NCBI RefSeq assembly: GCF_000247815.1 | Contig: NW_004775926.1 | Location: forward strand, 421,974 to 485,973 | DNA: 64,000 bases | From: Ficedula albicollis | Lineage: Eukaryota > Chordata > Aves > Passeriformes > Muscicapidae | Direction: 5' to 3' | Shown here: positions 13,280 to 26,885 of the stretch, one piece after another | How the letters are laid out: each line of letters starts with the position of its first letter | Numbering within the stretch: the stretch's first letter is position 1 | Program-made: the position numbers and the translations under genes | Notes under the pieces: generated by a model | Seen by the model: the letters and a program-made list of their open reading frames with translations, nothing else | Database searches by the model: none | What the model was told of the DNA's origin: nothing

Positions 13280-14665
13280 ACAACAAAAAAAAATCCTGGA
13301 GGAGTTAGGAGTCTTTTCTATTGTGAATTCAGTTTGTGATGAGGTGAAGAGGCCATGATGACCTTGGTTGCTTTAATTAAACATACACCTTGAAATAAGT
13401 GTTCCCCATCTGTTTGATTTTGCTCATCAGGGCAGGAAAAACAGAATGGATTTCACAACAAATTAGGGGACATTTTCTGAAATTTGTGCACCCTATCTGT
13501 GGAGCCAGCAAATAATAAACAGGTATTGTCATGAAGAAATCTAAACAAAGTCACAGCTACAAAAGTATGGAACCATCCACTAGAGGAGGGATGGAGTCAT
13601 TTCCCACAATTTATTCAACGTGGTTTTAAAAACACTGCATGTTTTGTTTTCACAGACATGAAATGTGCTTGCTACAAACTCAGCAGGACTCTGTCTTCCC
13701 AGAAAAAACTTATACAATCAGAGATGGATCTTCTGAGCATAATTTGGACCTAAACTCAGCAGGACTCTGTCTTCCCATAAAAAACTTATACAATCAGAGA
13801 TGGATCTTCTGAGCATAATTTGGACCTACAGTGATGAGGCTCCATTCACACAAAACTGCAGTAGCACAACAGAGAGCAGGTGAAGGCTGCCATAAACAGG
13901 ATTGTTCTCTGTTCCACTTGATTATATGATTTTTGAGTCTACTTGGAGGCAATATTTTGAAGGTGATATGCTCAATCAAAGGGTGTTTTTTAAGCTTTCT
14001 CTGTCAGCTGGTTTTGTTAAGGAGAAAACTGAAGGTGTGCAAAAAAAGGCATGAGGACACCATGACTGAAAGTAGCATTTAAACAAGAACTCCTCTGTTC
14101 TTTGCCAGGATCTTGCCTACCATCCCTACTGTGCCTAAAGTGAGAAAACAAAATGTCCTTTACAGCTGAGCCTGCATTTAAGATGGGGATGGGAAGACAT
14201 GTCTCAATACAGAATATTCATTTAGGAAATCCAGATACGAGATTGTAAATCAACTGGGGGTTTTTGTTTGTTTTGGGGGTTTTTTTTGTTTGTTTGGGGT
14301 TTTTTGGGTTTTTTTTTGTAAACTGTACTGTTACCTGATTTATCTTATTAGGCCTGCTCCTTGATATTTTATGAAGTGCCCAAATGAATTATTCTTCGGA
14401 AGTTAAACTGAAAGTCATGGTGGATTTTTATTGGTGTTTGCTCAGTGCTATGTACAGGTTATGCTGACATAAAGAACTCCTTCATGTGAGTTAATGGAGG
14501 ATTACATTCTCCCTGTTCCACAGCTCCCCTTAGCTTAAGCCCAAGAAGCACCTGTAACCCAGTAAAATCCCACAGATATTATTTAATTGCAAGTAAGATG
14601 AAAAACAGGTTTTCTGCAAAACAGGATGTGACCAGTGCTATGCATCATTAAATGAAATGGAAAAT
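12815..14665. other. Intergenic between two inverted LTRs, no gene seen
   Basis: It contains an A run of about 30 (13,245-13,274), a 76-base tandem duplication (13,676-13,828) and a T/G-rich patch (14,255-14,320). No coding sequence was recognised. Confidence 0.5.
13676..13828. repeat. 76-base tandem duplication, two copies
   Basis: AAACTCAGCAGGACTCTGTC recurs with period 76, through to ATAATTTGGACCTA, with very few differences. Confidence 0.9.
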
Positions 14666-15368
14666 TGTTGTGGGTAGGGGTTTGTTCACTTACTGTACCA
14701 GAAATCTTTTTTTCCCATTATTATGCTAAGGGAGCCTGCCGGGTTACACTCAGGCTCTTTTCAGGACTCAAGACAAAAGGGCAGGTGGGGGGCTGGCTCC
14801 CAGAGCTTGACACTCGCCAGTGAGGTCGGAGGGAAGTCAGGACTCCCCATCTCCAACCCACACGGTCCAAACGCCAGGGAAGCCAGGCTCTCTGCTGTGG
14901 AACACTGCTCTGCATCTGCTCCAGCCTCCTACCTCTGAGACCACAGCTGACCACCAGGAACCCAACGGGTGAGCGGAGAGCCCTTCCTCCGCTTTTTTCT
15001 CTTTTTCTACCTGGGACACAGCTGCCCCTGCCGCTTTCCCCGCCTCCCGTCTGCTCTCCGCAGCGGTGCGGGCGCTGCCGCGCCTTCACCACCGGGAACG
15101 GACACAGGCAGAGCGTCTGCGGCTGGGAGAAGGACTGAACCGAGTTATTTGTTCGGCTTGGTCGTTCATTTCCACAGCTGCTGTTGTTTCTGTTTGTCCG
15201 GTTAGATATATTAGTAAAGAGCTGTTATTCCTACCCCCTTATCTCTGCCTGAGAGTTCCTAATTCAAAAATTGTAATACTCGGGAGGGAGGGAGGGGGGC
15301 TTACATTCTCTATTTCAAAGAGGAGCTTCTGCCTTTATTGGCAGACACCTGTCCTTCAAACCAGGATA
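14666..15368 (-). mobile_element. Solo LTR, family A, inverted copy
   Basis: The reverse complement of the element at 11,933-12,628, about 700 bases, from TGTTGTGGG to ACCAGGATA. Differences are scattered substitutions and small indels, mostly in the end corresponding to 12,400-12,600. The two copies are 2.0 kb apart and could base-pair as a long stem. The flanking AAAAT and GAAAT may be a mutated 5-base target-site duplication, but this is weak. Confidence 0.75.
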
Positions 15369-16205
15369 GAAATGAGGTAAGAACAGCGCAGAAAGTAGCA
15401 CACTATAATTTGTGTCATTTCCTCTGAATTTCTTGAATAATTCTGAAGCACTGTAACAGGAGTGTCCAGAGGGACCAAAAAGGAAAGGAGCTTTAACTGT
15501 TCCTGCTCTTTCTTCACCTCGGTGCCTTTTCTTTTTCTAAGTGAAGACAATGGGAAATATAAGTCCAGGAGTGAAATTTTTAAGGAGCCATCCAAAGGAG
15601 CAGAAAAATGTCAAGCAGGGTTTTCTTAAGCCTGACTGGTTAACTGATAATGAGAGCAGCTAATTGATAATGAGAAGCACCTTCCAGTGATTTTCATTGC
15701 AGTTAAGTGTCCAAGCATTGAAAATCCAATTAGACCACAACAGGGATTTTGAATGAGGCACTGATGGTTTGCAGTCTCCTCAGGTAAGATAGTCTAAAAT
15801 GCATAAATGAAAAAAAGTGTCCAAGCATAGGTCTGTTAACAGTGGGAGGGAAAAATTGCACCTCTTAAATTTATTGGGTATTCACGGTCACATCACCAAG
15901 ACCATAAATGCCTAGCTGTGACGTACCTCTTCTTAGGAAAATCAGTTATGTTTGCTTTTCTAGAGTCAATATCTTTCCAGTAGGAGTGATTTATCAACTG
16001 TGCTGTTTCATTTTTATTAATATGTACCTATCCAGCAGCTGGTATGCGCTGAAGAATTATGAAGTATCTGTTTGGATTTGTTCGTTTCTTTTTTTCTCAA
16101 TCAGTAATTAATAATATCTCAAGCACTGGTATTACCATAGAATATTACCATCAGCTTAAAGCCTGTTAGTTCCCAGATGTCCTTGAGTAGGGGATGCTAA
16201 GTGCT
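15369..16205. other. Intergenic, no gene seen
   Basis: No coding exon or repeat was recognised apart from short T and A runs. Confidence 0.5.
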
Positions 16206-16570
16206 CTTTGCTCTACTAATACAGAACCACAGAATGGTTGGGGCAGGAAGGGATCACTGGAGCTGATCCAGACCTACCCCCTGCGCAGGCTGGGTCACCA
16301 GGTGACAGAGGAACACATCCAGGCGGGTTTGGGGTGCTTCCAGAGGGGGATACTCCACAACCTTCCTGGGAAGCCATCTCAGTGTTCTGACCCTCCACGG
16401 AAAGTTCTTCCTCCTGCTGGGGCAGAACTTGTGCTTCAGTCGATGACTACTGCTCCTCATCCTGTCACCAGGCACCACTGAACAGTCTGGAACCATGCAC
16501 TCATGAACTGCCTTGGAGATATTTATACGCATGAGCGAATCCCTTCACAGCCTCGTCTTCCCCACACCTT
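16206..16570 (-). mobile_element. CR1 LINE 3' fragment, minus strand
   Basis: Typical antisense CR1 text: ACCACAGAATGGTTGGGGCAGG, then GGGTCACCAGGTGACAGAGG, TCCACAACCTTCCTGGGAAGCC and TCCTCCTGCTGGGGCAGAAC. It is 5'-truncated, as most CR1 copies are, and encodes nothing intact. Confidence 0.75.
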
Positions 16571-16844
16571 TATTTACTACGCCCTTAAAGCTTGTTAGCT
16601 CCAGGATTTCCCTGACTAGGGGGTGCATCTGCTGCCCGTGCCACTGACGATAATGAACCTCCTTTCTCGCTGATCAGGCTTGAAAGCACGCAGAGATTTC
16701 ACCCCAAAGAACACTCGGCCTAAGGCAAGCACCTCGCAATGCTTGTGCCGAGCACGACAGAGTACCAGCCGCCACCTAGGGCACCATAACACCAGGCTCC
16801 CTCACCCCACGAGCGACTCCATGGGGCAGAGCCGGGCAGGAGGG

Positions 16845-16892
16845 CCCTCAGCCTGCCCGTCCCTCAGCCTGCCCGTCCCTCAGCCTGCCCGT
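16845..16892. repeat. 16-base tandem repeat, three copies
   Basis: CCCTCAGCCTGCCCGT occurs three times in perfect tandem and runs directly into poly-G. Its last ten bases (GCCTGCCCGT, 16,883-16,892) are the exact reverse complement of bases 18,069-18,078 on the other side of the G run. Confidence 0.95.
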
Positions 16893-18064
<1,172 letters not shown>

Positions 18065-18469
18065 CTGGACGGGCAGGCCGCGGAGGCCGTGCCTGAGGGG
18101 CTTTGCCGCACCTGAGGGGCTTTTCCCGGCTTGGGACTCTCGTTCCCGGGCCGGTGGCTTCTCCCGGGGTCGGTGGCTCGTCCCGGAGCTGCTGTCCCGT
18201 CCCTGCTGCTGTGGCTGTCCCTGCGCTGGCAGCGCCGGGGCCTCCCCGGGGAGCCGGGGCCGCGCCGGGAGCGTGGTGCGCGGGAACAATGGGCACAGTG
18301 GCGACCCAGGGGGCGAGCCCTGGGCGACCGCCGGAGAGCCCCGGGCGCTGCCGGCCGCGGGAACCCGCGGCTCGCCCGCAGGCTCCGTGCCTAATAGAGA
18401 AGCCAGCGCTGTCCCCGTGTCTCCCTGCGTCCCATTATGGCTCTCCCCGCCATCGGCCTTAAGGCCAGC
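18065..18469 (+). promoter_or_regulatory. GC- and CpG-rich segment, likely remnant of the PHAX CpG island
   Basis: Very high GC with many CG dinucleotides (CCGCGG, CGCCGG, GCCGCGCC), in contrast to the AT-rich flanks. It lies about 1.6-2 kb upstream of the first visible PHAX exon and next to a 1.17-kb G run, which fits a promoter island. No PHAX exon 1 (expected to encode an acidic Asp/Ser-rich stretch) could be read in any frame. No TATA box or transcription start can be assigned. Confidence 0.4.
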
Positions 18470-18932
18470 ACAGCAAGGAGCTGGAGCTGCTGGAGCCAGG
18501 CCAGAGGAGGCGCCGGGATGAGCAGCGGGACGGAGCAGCTCTGTGGGAGGGAAGGCTGGCACAGCTGCCATCGCTCAGCCTGGGCAGGAGAAGCTTGAGC
18601 TCAGTGTGGCCTTGCAGGGCCTGGAGGAGCTGCAGGAAAGATGGAGACAATTGCCAAGGGCTGGAGGGACAGGGCACAGGAAATGGCTTCCACAGCCAGA
18701 GGGCAGGGCTGGATGGGATTTTGGGCAGGAATTGTTCCCTGGGAGGGTGGGCAGGCCCTGGCACAGGGTGCCCGGAGCAGCTGTGGCTGCCCCCGGATCC
18801 CTGACAGTGTCCAAGGCCAGGCTGGATACTGGGGCTTGGAGCAGTGGAAGGTGTCCCTGCCATGGCAGGGGTGGCACTGGATGGTCTTCAAGGTCCCTTC
18901 CAACCCACACCATTCTGATTCTGAGGATATGA
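18470..18932 (+). mobile_element. CR1 LINE 3' end, plus strand
   Basis: Sense CR1 text: CAAGGAGCTGGAGCTGCTGG, GTGGGCAGGCCCTGGCACAG, then GATGGTCTTCAAGGTCCC and the CR1-type terminus ATTCTGATTCTGAGGA. It is 5'-truncated. It lies in what is probably PHAX intron 1. Confidence 0.85.
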
Positions 18933-20042
18933 GGAATTTAATCTTTTTTTAATTTGTTCTGAGAGTATCAGGTATTCACAGTGGTGTACAGACAGGAAAA
19001 TATTTCAAACTAACATCTGTGTGTGGCACTGTATGTATAAAGAATTTTAGTTTCTCCAGTTATTTTGATCTTTGTGGTATAGTTCTGAGAAATGAAGTGT
19101 AAAAATAAGTTTTTTACAGAAATGTTCAGTCTTATTTATGCTGATTTTGGGGCTTTTGCATTACACTTGAAGTTAAAGGTTTGTATTGCATAACATGGTA
19201 AGTTGGATGCTTCTCTTTTCTGTTTGCTGTTTGGAGAAAGAAGAAATGGCATCTGTGTTGATGAAAGCAGTGAGGCTAAAGAAAGAATTTTCATTTCACT
19301 GGAAAGTGAAGAAAGATATCTTATTTTGAAAGATCGTGGGACAGCATATAACTTTATGATAAGAAATCAGTCAGGGAATAACTGGAATTAGGAGTAAAAG
19401 CACTTCTTGAGTAAATGTATGTCAGTGGAATGATGTTTTGGTGGGAGGTGTTCGTTCTATTTCATAAGACATAAGTAATCCATGGTGTCTTGTTTGTTTA
19501 AAAGAGGAGAAACGGTTGCTTCTGTAAAGGTTCTGCTGTCCCCAAGTTGGTCATGTGCTGTCCTGACTGAGCTGGGGTCACAGAACACTCTTAATCTGAG
19601 CACTGTCCCAGTTTTGTGGGTTTGGTTTTTTATTTTTGGTCATTTGGTGTTCTCACATGAAACTCCAGAGATATTAACTTCTCTGCTGTGTGACAAACCT
19701 GTGGTATTGTTGTTCTGGTATTTCACTGCTCTTAGAGTTGCTGTGCATCTTGTGTCTTTGTCCAGTTTGTGCATATTCACCACTTTTCCAGTCCCATAGT
19801 AATTCTTGCTCAGCAAAATTTGCCTTAAGGAGAAGAGTAACTCCTGATATGTTTCTGTGTCAGCCATGCTCTATTTCATGTTCATGCACTCAAAATACAG
19901 GAGTTTCAAAGGGGCTGTGGCCCAAGAGATGCTTGTGGAGGATGGCCACAAGAGTCAGAATTTGCGTAGTTTAGCTAATCATTGACTTGACAGCTCTTCT
20001 AATTTTCATAATAATGGGATTTTTTTCACTTTTTAATTCCAG
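18933..20042. other. Presumed PHAX intron 1, no feature seen
   Basis: AT-rich sequence ending in a pyrimidine-rich acceptor (CTTTTTAATTCCAG) for PHAX exon 2. No other exon or repeat was recognised. Confidence 0.5.
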
Positions 20043-20662
20043 AAGCTGCATGCTGGCAGTGATTCCTGCAGGCCCTTCCAGAGCAGCCCCTCATCCTGTG
20101 CTCCTAGCGTTCCTTACAGGACCACCAAGAGCTTGGACTCCAGCGAGGAGAGCGCCTCCGACTCTGATGACGACAGCTGCCTGTGGAAGAGAAAGAGGCA
20201 GAAGTGCTTCAACGTCTTCCCAGCCAAACCCGAGCCCTTCCAGCTCAGCCAGAGCCACCAAAAACAGACTGCTCTGCGTGGCAAGAAGGTCAACAACATC
20301 TGGGGCGCGGTGCTCCAGGAGCAGAACCAGGATGCAGTGGCTACTGAGCTTGGGATTCTGGGCATGGACGGTTCAATTGACAGGAGCAGGCAGTCTGAGA
20401 CTTACAACTACCTGCTGGCTAAAAAGCTGATGAAGGAAGCCCAGCAGAAGGAGGCAGAGACTTTGGATAAGGAGCTGGATGAATACATGCATGATGACAA
20501 GAAGACATTGGCGGCAGAGGAGGAGAATGGGCAGAGCTTCCTCAAACGGAAGCGGCCCGTGAGAGAGAGACTGGGGGAAAGGCAAGAGATGAAATACAAG
20601 GGAAGGTATGAGATAACGGAGGAAGATTCAGAGGAAAAAGTGGCAGATGAAATTGCTTATCG
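20043..20662 (+). CDS. PHAX: PHAX exon 2
   Basis: 620 bases, acceptor AATTCCAG, donor CG/GTGAGT. It begins in frame with KLHAGSDSC and ends two bases into an Arg codon. It holds the acidic serine cluster, the KRKRQK basic signal, the conserved NNIWGAVLQEQNQD segment and the start of the RNA-binding domain (ITEEDSEEKVADEIAY). Confidence 0.95.
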
Positions 20663-23600
20663 GTGAGTTTAATAATGGTGCATCTTCACTAAGCATTGGT
20701 GGTTGATGGAAAGAAGGGGTGGGGGAGGGGAAAGCTCCCCTGCTGCTAAATAAGGTGTCACATCAGATCACAAAAAATACTTACAAAATCCTGGGATAGA
20801 AATGCATCACTGTGACTGGTGGTCTTGTAAACATCCTATTAGTACTGCCTGTTTCTGTGAATTTTTATATATTTTTTCTAAAAGCCACCAGGATGGTTTG
20901 CTATTTGAGAATAGTGGCAAGGAAAAACAATGCTTCTCATTATACAGATTTAGTAGTGCCTTTTTTTTGGAAATACCCTATGGTTGGTTGGGCTTTGACG
21001 GCAATGCACACATGCTGTGGTCACCACAGAAATCTTTTTTAACTTCTAATCTTTTGAAACTGTAGATAGCTTGGACAGTGCAGTATTTTGGATGGAGTCA
21101 AACTGCCACACTCCTCTTTCAGTGTGCAAGGAAAGAAAATTGTGATAAATAGGGAACAAGACTCAGAAGATTTACTGACAGTTAGCTTATATTATAGCAA
21201 TATTTAAAAACTTCAAACATATATCTTGCAATAAGCTCCTTTCTGTTGTAAAGATTAGCAATATTTAAAAATTTCAAACATACATCTTGCAATAAGCTCC
21301 TTTCTGTTGTAAAGAGCTTCACTGAATTAGAGCAGAAGCTTCTTTTTTTTCTAAATTGTAGTAGCAGCGGCATTGAGCTGTATCAATAGGGTTCTAATTG
21401 TAGTGTAATGCTTTTGTTCAGAGCTGTTATCAATAGGGTTCTAATTGTAGTGTAATGCTTTTGTTCATTTTTTATTTTTTATCATAGATCAGTCAGTAAA
21501 CTGATTTCTTCTTTGTTATGTAGGTTTGACTGAAATAGCACGATATAGGGGAACTTCTATATTTCCTGTTTTCTGCAGTTGCTGATTTTTGATTTCAGAG
21601 GCTTATGCAGGTCTTTGCAGTTTCGTATTCAGTTTTATATTTCACACATATCAAGAAAAAAATAGGCATTTTTATTGAAACAAGTTTTAAAAATGCATGC
21701 TTTAGGTAAAAAACATCCCTCAGTATCTCAGTATTTTGAAGTCTGATTCAATAAACCATTTGAACACTTAAACTCTTGAGCACAAAGTAAATTATTCATT
21801 GTGAAAGTTCCACAGTCAGTTATACTCAAGGAATTACCATGACAATAAATGTGCCTTTTTTCTTCCCCCCCAACCCGTTCAGACTTTGTGAGCCAAAGAA
21901 GGACTTAATTGCTCGAGTAGTGAAAATAATTGGGAAGAGAAAAGCCATCGAGCTGCTGATGGAAACAGCTGAAGTGGAGCAGAATGGTGGACTGTTCATC
22001 GTGGTAAGGAAAATGTCATCCTGTGGTTTGCCAGGGATGGAGAGGGCAGCACAGCTTTTTACTAGTAGAAAATTCACACAGTGCTGTTGGAAGTCTCTGG
22101 TGCTGGACGTGTTCTCCTGGAGTTTTATGGCCTTCCCTTGCCCTGAGACTCCCCTAGTAAACAGTCATGTAACCTTCCAGCAGGATTTGAGCGAACATTA
22201 AGGTGAATGAACCTGGAAATTACCCAGGTTCTGTGCTGATATTAGTGTCTGATCTGCAGGGATAACGTTGTGTCTGTTACTGCTCTCCTTGGAATCTTTC
22301 CCCTCACAGACTTGAGACTGAAGGATTCTCAGGCTTGAATAAAAACCAGCATTTCTAATATACTATTTACAGAGTAACTCCCAAAAGGAAAACTGTTTGC
22401 TTTATTAGGGGACCACTGGCTTGTGTATCAGCAGAGCAAAACTAAGCACTGATTTCTATTACAAATCATCATAAAAACCCCTATACTCTGTGGTCAGGTT
22501 GTCAATGTTTTAAATGTTTTTGTTCTTGTTGAATAATGAGCTTCACTGTAAAAAACACAGTTGGTAAGAAAAGCTGCGGGTGAGGAAAAAGTGGGTGAAA
22601 ACTAGGAAATACTTTCACTTGATTACAGTTTTTAAGTTCCATCACTTGGAATTAGAACTGAGGCAAAAAACAAGTAGGGGGACGCAGACCAAAATAAGTC
22701 CCACCAAAATAAATTTTTAAAAAACCCAAGCCACCACCTCCCTCCTTCGAAAAAGAAAAGGCAACAAATTCCAGCTAGGTAGTTGTGCTAGAAGCATTCT
22801 GTTGTCTTGGAAGTTAAGTTAAAAAGCGTTCACCAGAGATGAAGGAAAACAGTTCCTGGTGGCATAGGCTGCTTTGGAACCGGATCAGAGTGCACTCTTT
22901 GAAAGGCAGATCACAAAAGGCACCATGAAATGTAGGTGATAAAAATATGTTAAGATGTGTTGTTTCAAGAACCTGCTTAAAACCTGTTCTTGGAATTCTT
23001 AGATTATATAGTACATTACTTAGCAGGAAAGTATTACATTTTGCACCAGTATCATCCAGTTTTTACTGGAGTAAAAGTAGGGTTTTATACTGCAAATTTT
23101 AATTTACTAATAATATGATAATTAGCACTTGTAATTTACAGAGGTTTCAAAGCTGAGCCCATTCCATGCACTGCTGTTGCTGCACTGAAAACTGCTGGGT
23201 CAAACATGAGGTGGCAAGGAATTTTAAAGTACAGGTTGTGTTTCCTATGACTTCAATGCATAGGAAATGCAAAATCCTGTTGATAAAACAGGCAAGTTGT
23301 AGCATTTCTGAGCGCAATGATAAAAAAAACCCCTTGAGATTAACATAATTTTATTAAATTTGTTTTAGACATTTTACTGGGCTTATGTGTTAGGAATGCT
23401 CTGATTGTTTAACCTAGTGCATAACTTGTTGCAGATAACTGTGAGAATAGTTAGAATATTAATCATATTTTGTGTCTTCACTACCAAAATCAAGTTTAGT
23501 GTGTAGTTTTAACAATTTAGCATTATATTCTAAAGGAATTATTTTGTAACTGCATGATTTTCTTGTCCAGGTTTAGCAGGCTGATTGTTGACCTCCATAT

Positions 23601-25197
23601 GACTAATTCAATCACAAATTAGGCACAGCCAGGGTGATTTTCATATGGTATTTGACAGGCCAGAACTTAAATTGAGTTTATTCTGTCTCAACACTGAGTG
23701 TTGCCTTAGAGGCTATTTTTTGTCAACACTTAGTACTAAGCTTGCTATTCAAAATTTCCTCTGTCCCTATTAAGAATGGCACCAGGAGAAGAACACCTGG
23801 GGGTGTTTATTTAAACCTGCTGAAGAACACACCGAGCATCAAAGAAGAACAAATCAAGGTAAAAATGTTTGGAGTTCAAATATGCATTCTCGTTTGGGTT
23901 TTTTCTTCCTACTAAAAATATCAGGACTGAAACTCTATTAACTTGTAACAACTGTAACTGTTTATTCCATTGAAACCAGACTTTCACATTCAAAACACAG
24001 GCAAAAAATAAAAGACCTACTCCAAATTGTTGAACTACCAAATTGTTGAATTGCCATTAACACTAAGCAGAGAGTTTTGCATGTTGCCAGTTGTAAAAAC
24101 CTTTTGAGGCAGATGAGGTTGTAGAGTCTGGCAGAGGTAAATGTTAGATTTTCCTAATTTGTATATTTATATTCTTTGCAGCTAAGCTGTCCATATTGTA
24201 TTTCTCCCCTTGGAGCTCTGTGTCATTGTGCATAGATTGAATGCAGGTCTCTTAACAGAATATTTTTATCCTGTATCTCTCCAGCTATGGCACCAGGCAG
24301 AATCTCTCTTTATATCAGTGGATGGTCTGAACCTAATCTGAATTGTTCACTGGGCTCATCTGTGGTGCTCTCTAAATCAGTTTTATAAGCTTGTAAACAT
24401 TATTTCTCTGAGATGTTTTAACTTAGTGAAGAAAATACCAACTTACCTTTTTTTTTTTGTTTGTTTGTTTGTTTTTGAGATGGCATATGCTACTTTTAAT
24501 AGAGTTTTTGTTACGGGCTTTTATTTTGTTTGTAGGTGGCTACAAGTCATTCTGTAAGCTCTTTCAGTGTCTGGTACTGGGAATTGAGAAAAAGCCAACT
24601 TTGTGTCAACATTGTGATTCTTTGTTTGGAAAAAAAAATAAACAGGAAAATAAAACCCCAACATCCTTTCATAGATTACAGTGATTAGAAAAAATTTTCA
24701 GAAGTTGCAAGACAGATCACTTGACACTATTAGAAAATGAATTTTCTGTTCTATCTTGCTTCATTAAGTGCAGTCTGTCCTCACACTTCTGCTCTCAAGA
24801 ACAAGTACCTTAGCTGAATATTGACCAGTGTTTGTAATATTCTTTTTTTATTCCTTCATATTCTTTTTAGGAAATACCAGTAAAATGACATGGAAAAAAT
24901 GCTGTTGTTTAATTGTTTTCTTTCCAGGAAATATTCTATCTGGAAAACCAAAAGGAGTATGAAAACAAAAAAGCTGCCAAGAAGAGGAGGATACAAGTTC
25001 TGGGGAAGAAGATGAAGAAGGCCATCAAGGGGCTTAACCTGCAGGAATATGATGATGCATCTCGTGAGACTTTTGCCAGTGACACAAATGAGGCTCTGGC
25101 TTCCCTGGATGATCTGCAGGAGGGACACCACGAGGCAAAGATGGAACCTGAGGATACTATTGAAATTGATAATGCCCACGATTTGGAGATCTTTTAG
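20043..25197 (+). CDS. PHAX: PHAX, phosphorylated adaptor for RNA export (exons 2-5; exon 1 not seen)
   Basis: PHAX bridges m7G-capped U snRNAs, the cap-binding complex and CRM1/RanGTP for nuclear export. Four exons join in frame: 20,043-20,662, 21,883-22,003, 23,775-23,858 and 24,928-25,197, all GT-AG. They give 364 codons and a TAG stop. Human PHAX is 394 residues as I recall, so about 30 N-terminal residues (exon 1) are missing. Visible marks: an acidic SSEES...SDSDDD stretch, the basic KRKRQK signal, NNIWGAVLQEQNQDAVATEL, then the RNA-binding domain from KVADEIAYR through EPKKDLIARVV, AIELLMETAEVEQNGG and RRRTPGG to EIFYLENQKEYENKKAA, and an acidic C-terminus ending HDLEIF. No frameshift or internal stop breaks it. 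The likely cause of the missing exon is the poly-G tract in the GC-rich region upstream. The identification is firm. Confidence 0.95.
21194..21315. repeat. 61-base tandem duplication in PHAX intron 2
   Basis: TTAGCAATATTTAAAAA and TTGCAATAAGCTCCTTTCTG recur with period 61 and few differences. Confidence 0.9.
21375..21467. repeat. 46-base tandem duplication in PHAX intron 2
   Basis: GAGCTG followed by ATCAATAGGGTTCTAATTG recurs with period 46. The copies differ by a one-base indel. It lies only 60 bases after the 61-base duplication. Confidence 0.9.
21883..22003 (+). CDS. PHAX: PHAX exon 3
   Basis: 121 bases, acceptor CCCGTTCAG, donor GTG/GTAAGG. Its first base completes the split Arg codon. 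It encodes LCEPKKDLIARVVKIIG and ELLMETAEVEQNGGLFIV, the core of the RNA-binding domain. Confidence 0.95.
23775..23858 (+). CDS. PHAX: PHAX exon 4
   Basis: 84 bases (28 codons), acceptor CCCTATTAAG, donor AAG/GTAAAA. It encodes NGTRRRTPGGVYLNLLKN and SIKEEQIK. The basic RRR and the PGG turn match the conserved RNA-contacting region of the family. Confidence 0.95.
24928..25197 (+). CDS. PHAX: PHAX exon 5 (terminal coding exon)
   Basis: 270 bases including the TAG stop at 25,195-25,197, acceptor TTTCTTTCCAG. It starts EIFYLENQKEYENKKAAKK, continues with a basic RR-QVLGKKMKKAIK patch, and ends in an acidic tail with the conserved SRETFASDTNEALASLD and HDLEIF. Confidence 0.95.
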   Translation, partial: EIFYLENQKEYENKKAAKKRRIQVLGKKMKKAIKGLNLQEYDDASRETFASDTNEALASLDDLQEGHHEAKMEPEDTIEIDNAHDLEIF

Positions 25198-25710
25198 TTA
25201 CTCGTATTCTTGATAACAGAGTCTCTATAAAAACATGTTAAATAAGCCTTTCTTGTAATCCTGCAGCTTCTTGTTTTCAAAGTGTGGAGAATACTTGATT
25301 CTGAAAAATAGGAAGTGATTCTTAGCTAAACTTAACAGCATGGAAGACTTTTAATTGTCCTGCTACTTGTTTGCTGAGTCCTCAGAAACTGTCAAGATTG
25401 TTCTAGATAACAACCCTGTGTCACGGTAGGAAGTGTTTTTAGTCAGATGTTAGGTTTAGGAGTTAAGACTGTGTTTTAACCAAATAATTCTCTTTTAATT
25501 TGCCGAAGCACACAGCTTCACAGAGTCATCAGGTGAGCAATGCTCTTTACAGATGAATAGAAAAAACGGTATGAATTTAGTCTTGACATAAAAGATCATA
25601 TATTCTTAATGTGGCAGTGTATTGACAAAAACAGCAGTATTTATAGGACTAAGACCTGTAAAAACAGATTGATTTGTGAAATAAACCTAATTTTAGTGGA
25701 CCTTTGAATA
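25198..25710 (+). other. PHAX: PHAX 3' UTR with candidate polyadenylation signals
   Basis: AT-rich sequence after the stop. A variant AATAAG lies at 25,241-25,246 and a canonical AATAAA at 25,680-25,685. Which is used cannot be told from sequence, and the UTR could extend further. Confidence 0.5.
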
Positions 25711-26885
25711 AGAACCTTGTAAATAAGCAGTATTGAGCAATGTATGTGTCAGATCTCTGCAATTTTTTTCTTTGTATTCCAATGGTGACTTGAGCTTCCT
25801 ATCTGTTTTCCATGAGTAGACATGCACCTAGGTTCCATGGATCTTTTTGTTTGCAGACAAATATAACTGAAAGCTTTCAGAGTAGTGAGATTTTATTAAG
25901 CTGGGTTCCCTTCAAGGATCTGTAGACTGTACTGCAGATATGAACCCTTTACCCTGCAGTTCTTGTTCTGTCCTCCTCCTGTGTGCAGTGAGATAATGTG
26001 CAGCTTGCAGAAGATCTGGAGTTTTTCTGTGCTGACTCTTGCAGGGGATATTTTTTTTTTTCATTTACTTGATGCAGGAAACTGTTGTGTAGTTTGTTGG
26101 TTAAGCCCAAAACTATTTTTATGTTGAATATTGTTTTTAATATAGCTGAAGAACATGTGCAACACTGATATGTATGATGTCTAAAGTATTTTGTTACTAA
26201 TAAGTTGTGGCATTTTTTGTAAGTAGACACTATTCAGCCCAACTTTTGTGCATAAATTTTGTTAACCTTTGGGTCTTTGAGTTTCAGAAGGAAAGTGTGT
26301 CAGTACAACACATAATCAGTTTATAAGATTGAACAATTCAGTACTGCCAAGAGCTGGCATTTAAAGGATTGCAGCATTTGAAGAAATACTTCTTACACAT
26401 AACGGCACATTCCATTACCTGCCTTACTAAACCTGGGTTTTGACTTTTCTGCTTTTTTTCTGTTCACATGAAACAGAGGTCCTAATTGTTAAAAAGTTAC
26501 TCATCAGCTATGCAGCAAGCCTTTGCAGGTAGTAGTTGCTTGTGCTGAAATAACAGAATTTCTAATTTTTCATTAATTTTCCTAACCAGTGATGGTCAGA
26601 CTAAACTGAAAACTCCTGTAAGGGAAACAGAATTTTGTGCTGTTCAATTGTTTTAGGACTGTATCTTTTCATCCTGGTTTTGGGAATTGCTTGGGGATAT
26701 ATCTTAACTGTTTTCTGGATAGAATCAGCAAATTGTAACATTGTTTTAAGCAAATTTTAATTGTAATGTGATTTGCACTGTGTATTTTTTTAATGTTAAT
26801 ATTTCTAACCTCGATTTCCCAGGCAAGGGGTACCAAAATGGTGTGTAAAGTGTTGTCTTTAACAAAAGGGTGATAGGGGCATTAA
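25711..26885. other. Downstream of PHAX, no gene seen
   Basis: AT-rich; no coding exon or clear repeat. It could include an extended PHAX 3' UTR. Confidence 0.45.

Noticed and set aside
18103..18571. Long open frames in the CpG-rich segment upstream of PHAX as PHAX exon 1
   Set aside because: None encodes the acidic Asp/Ser-rich N-terminus expected, and stop-poor frames are normal in GC-rich DNA.
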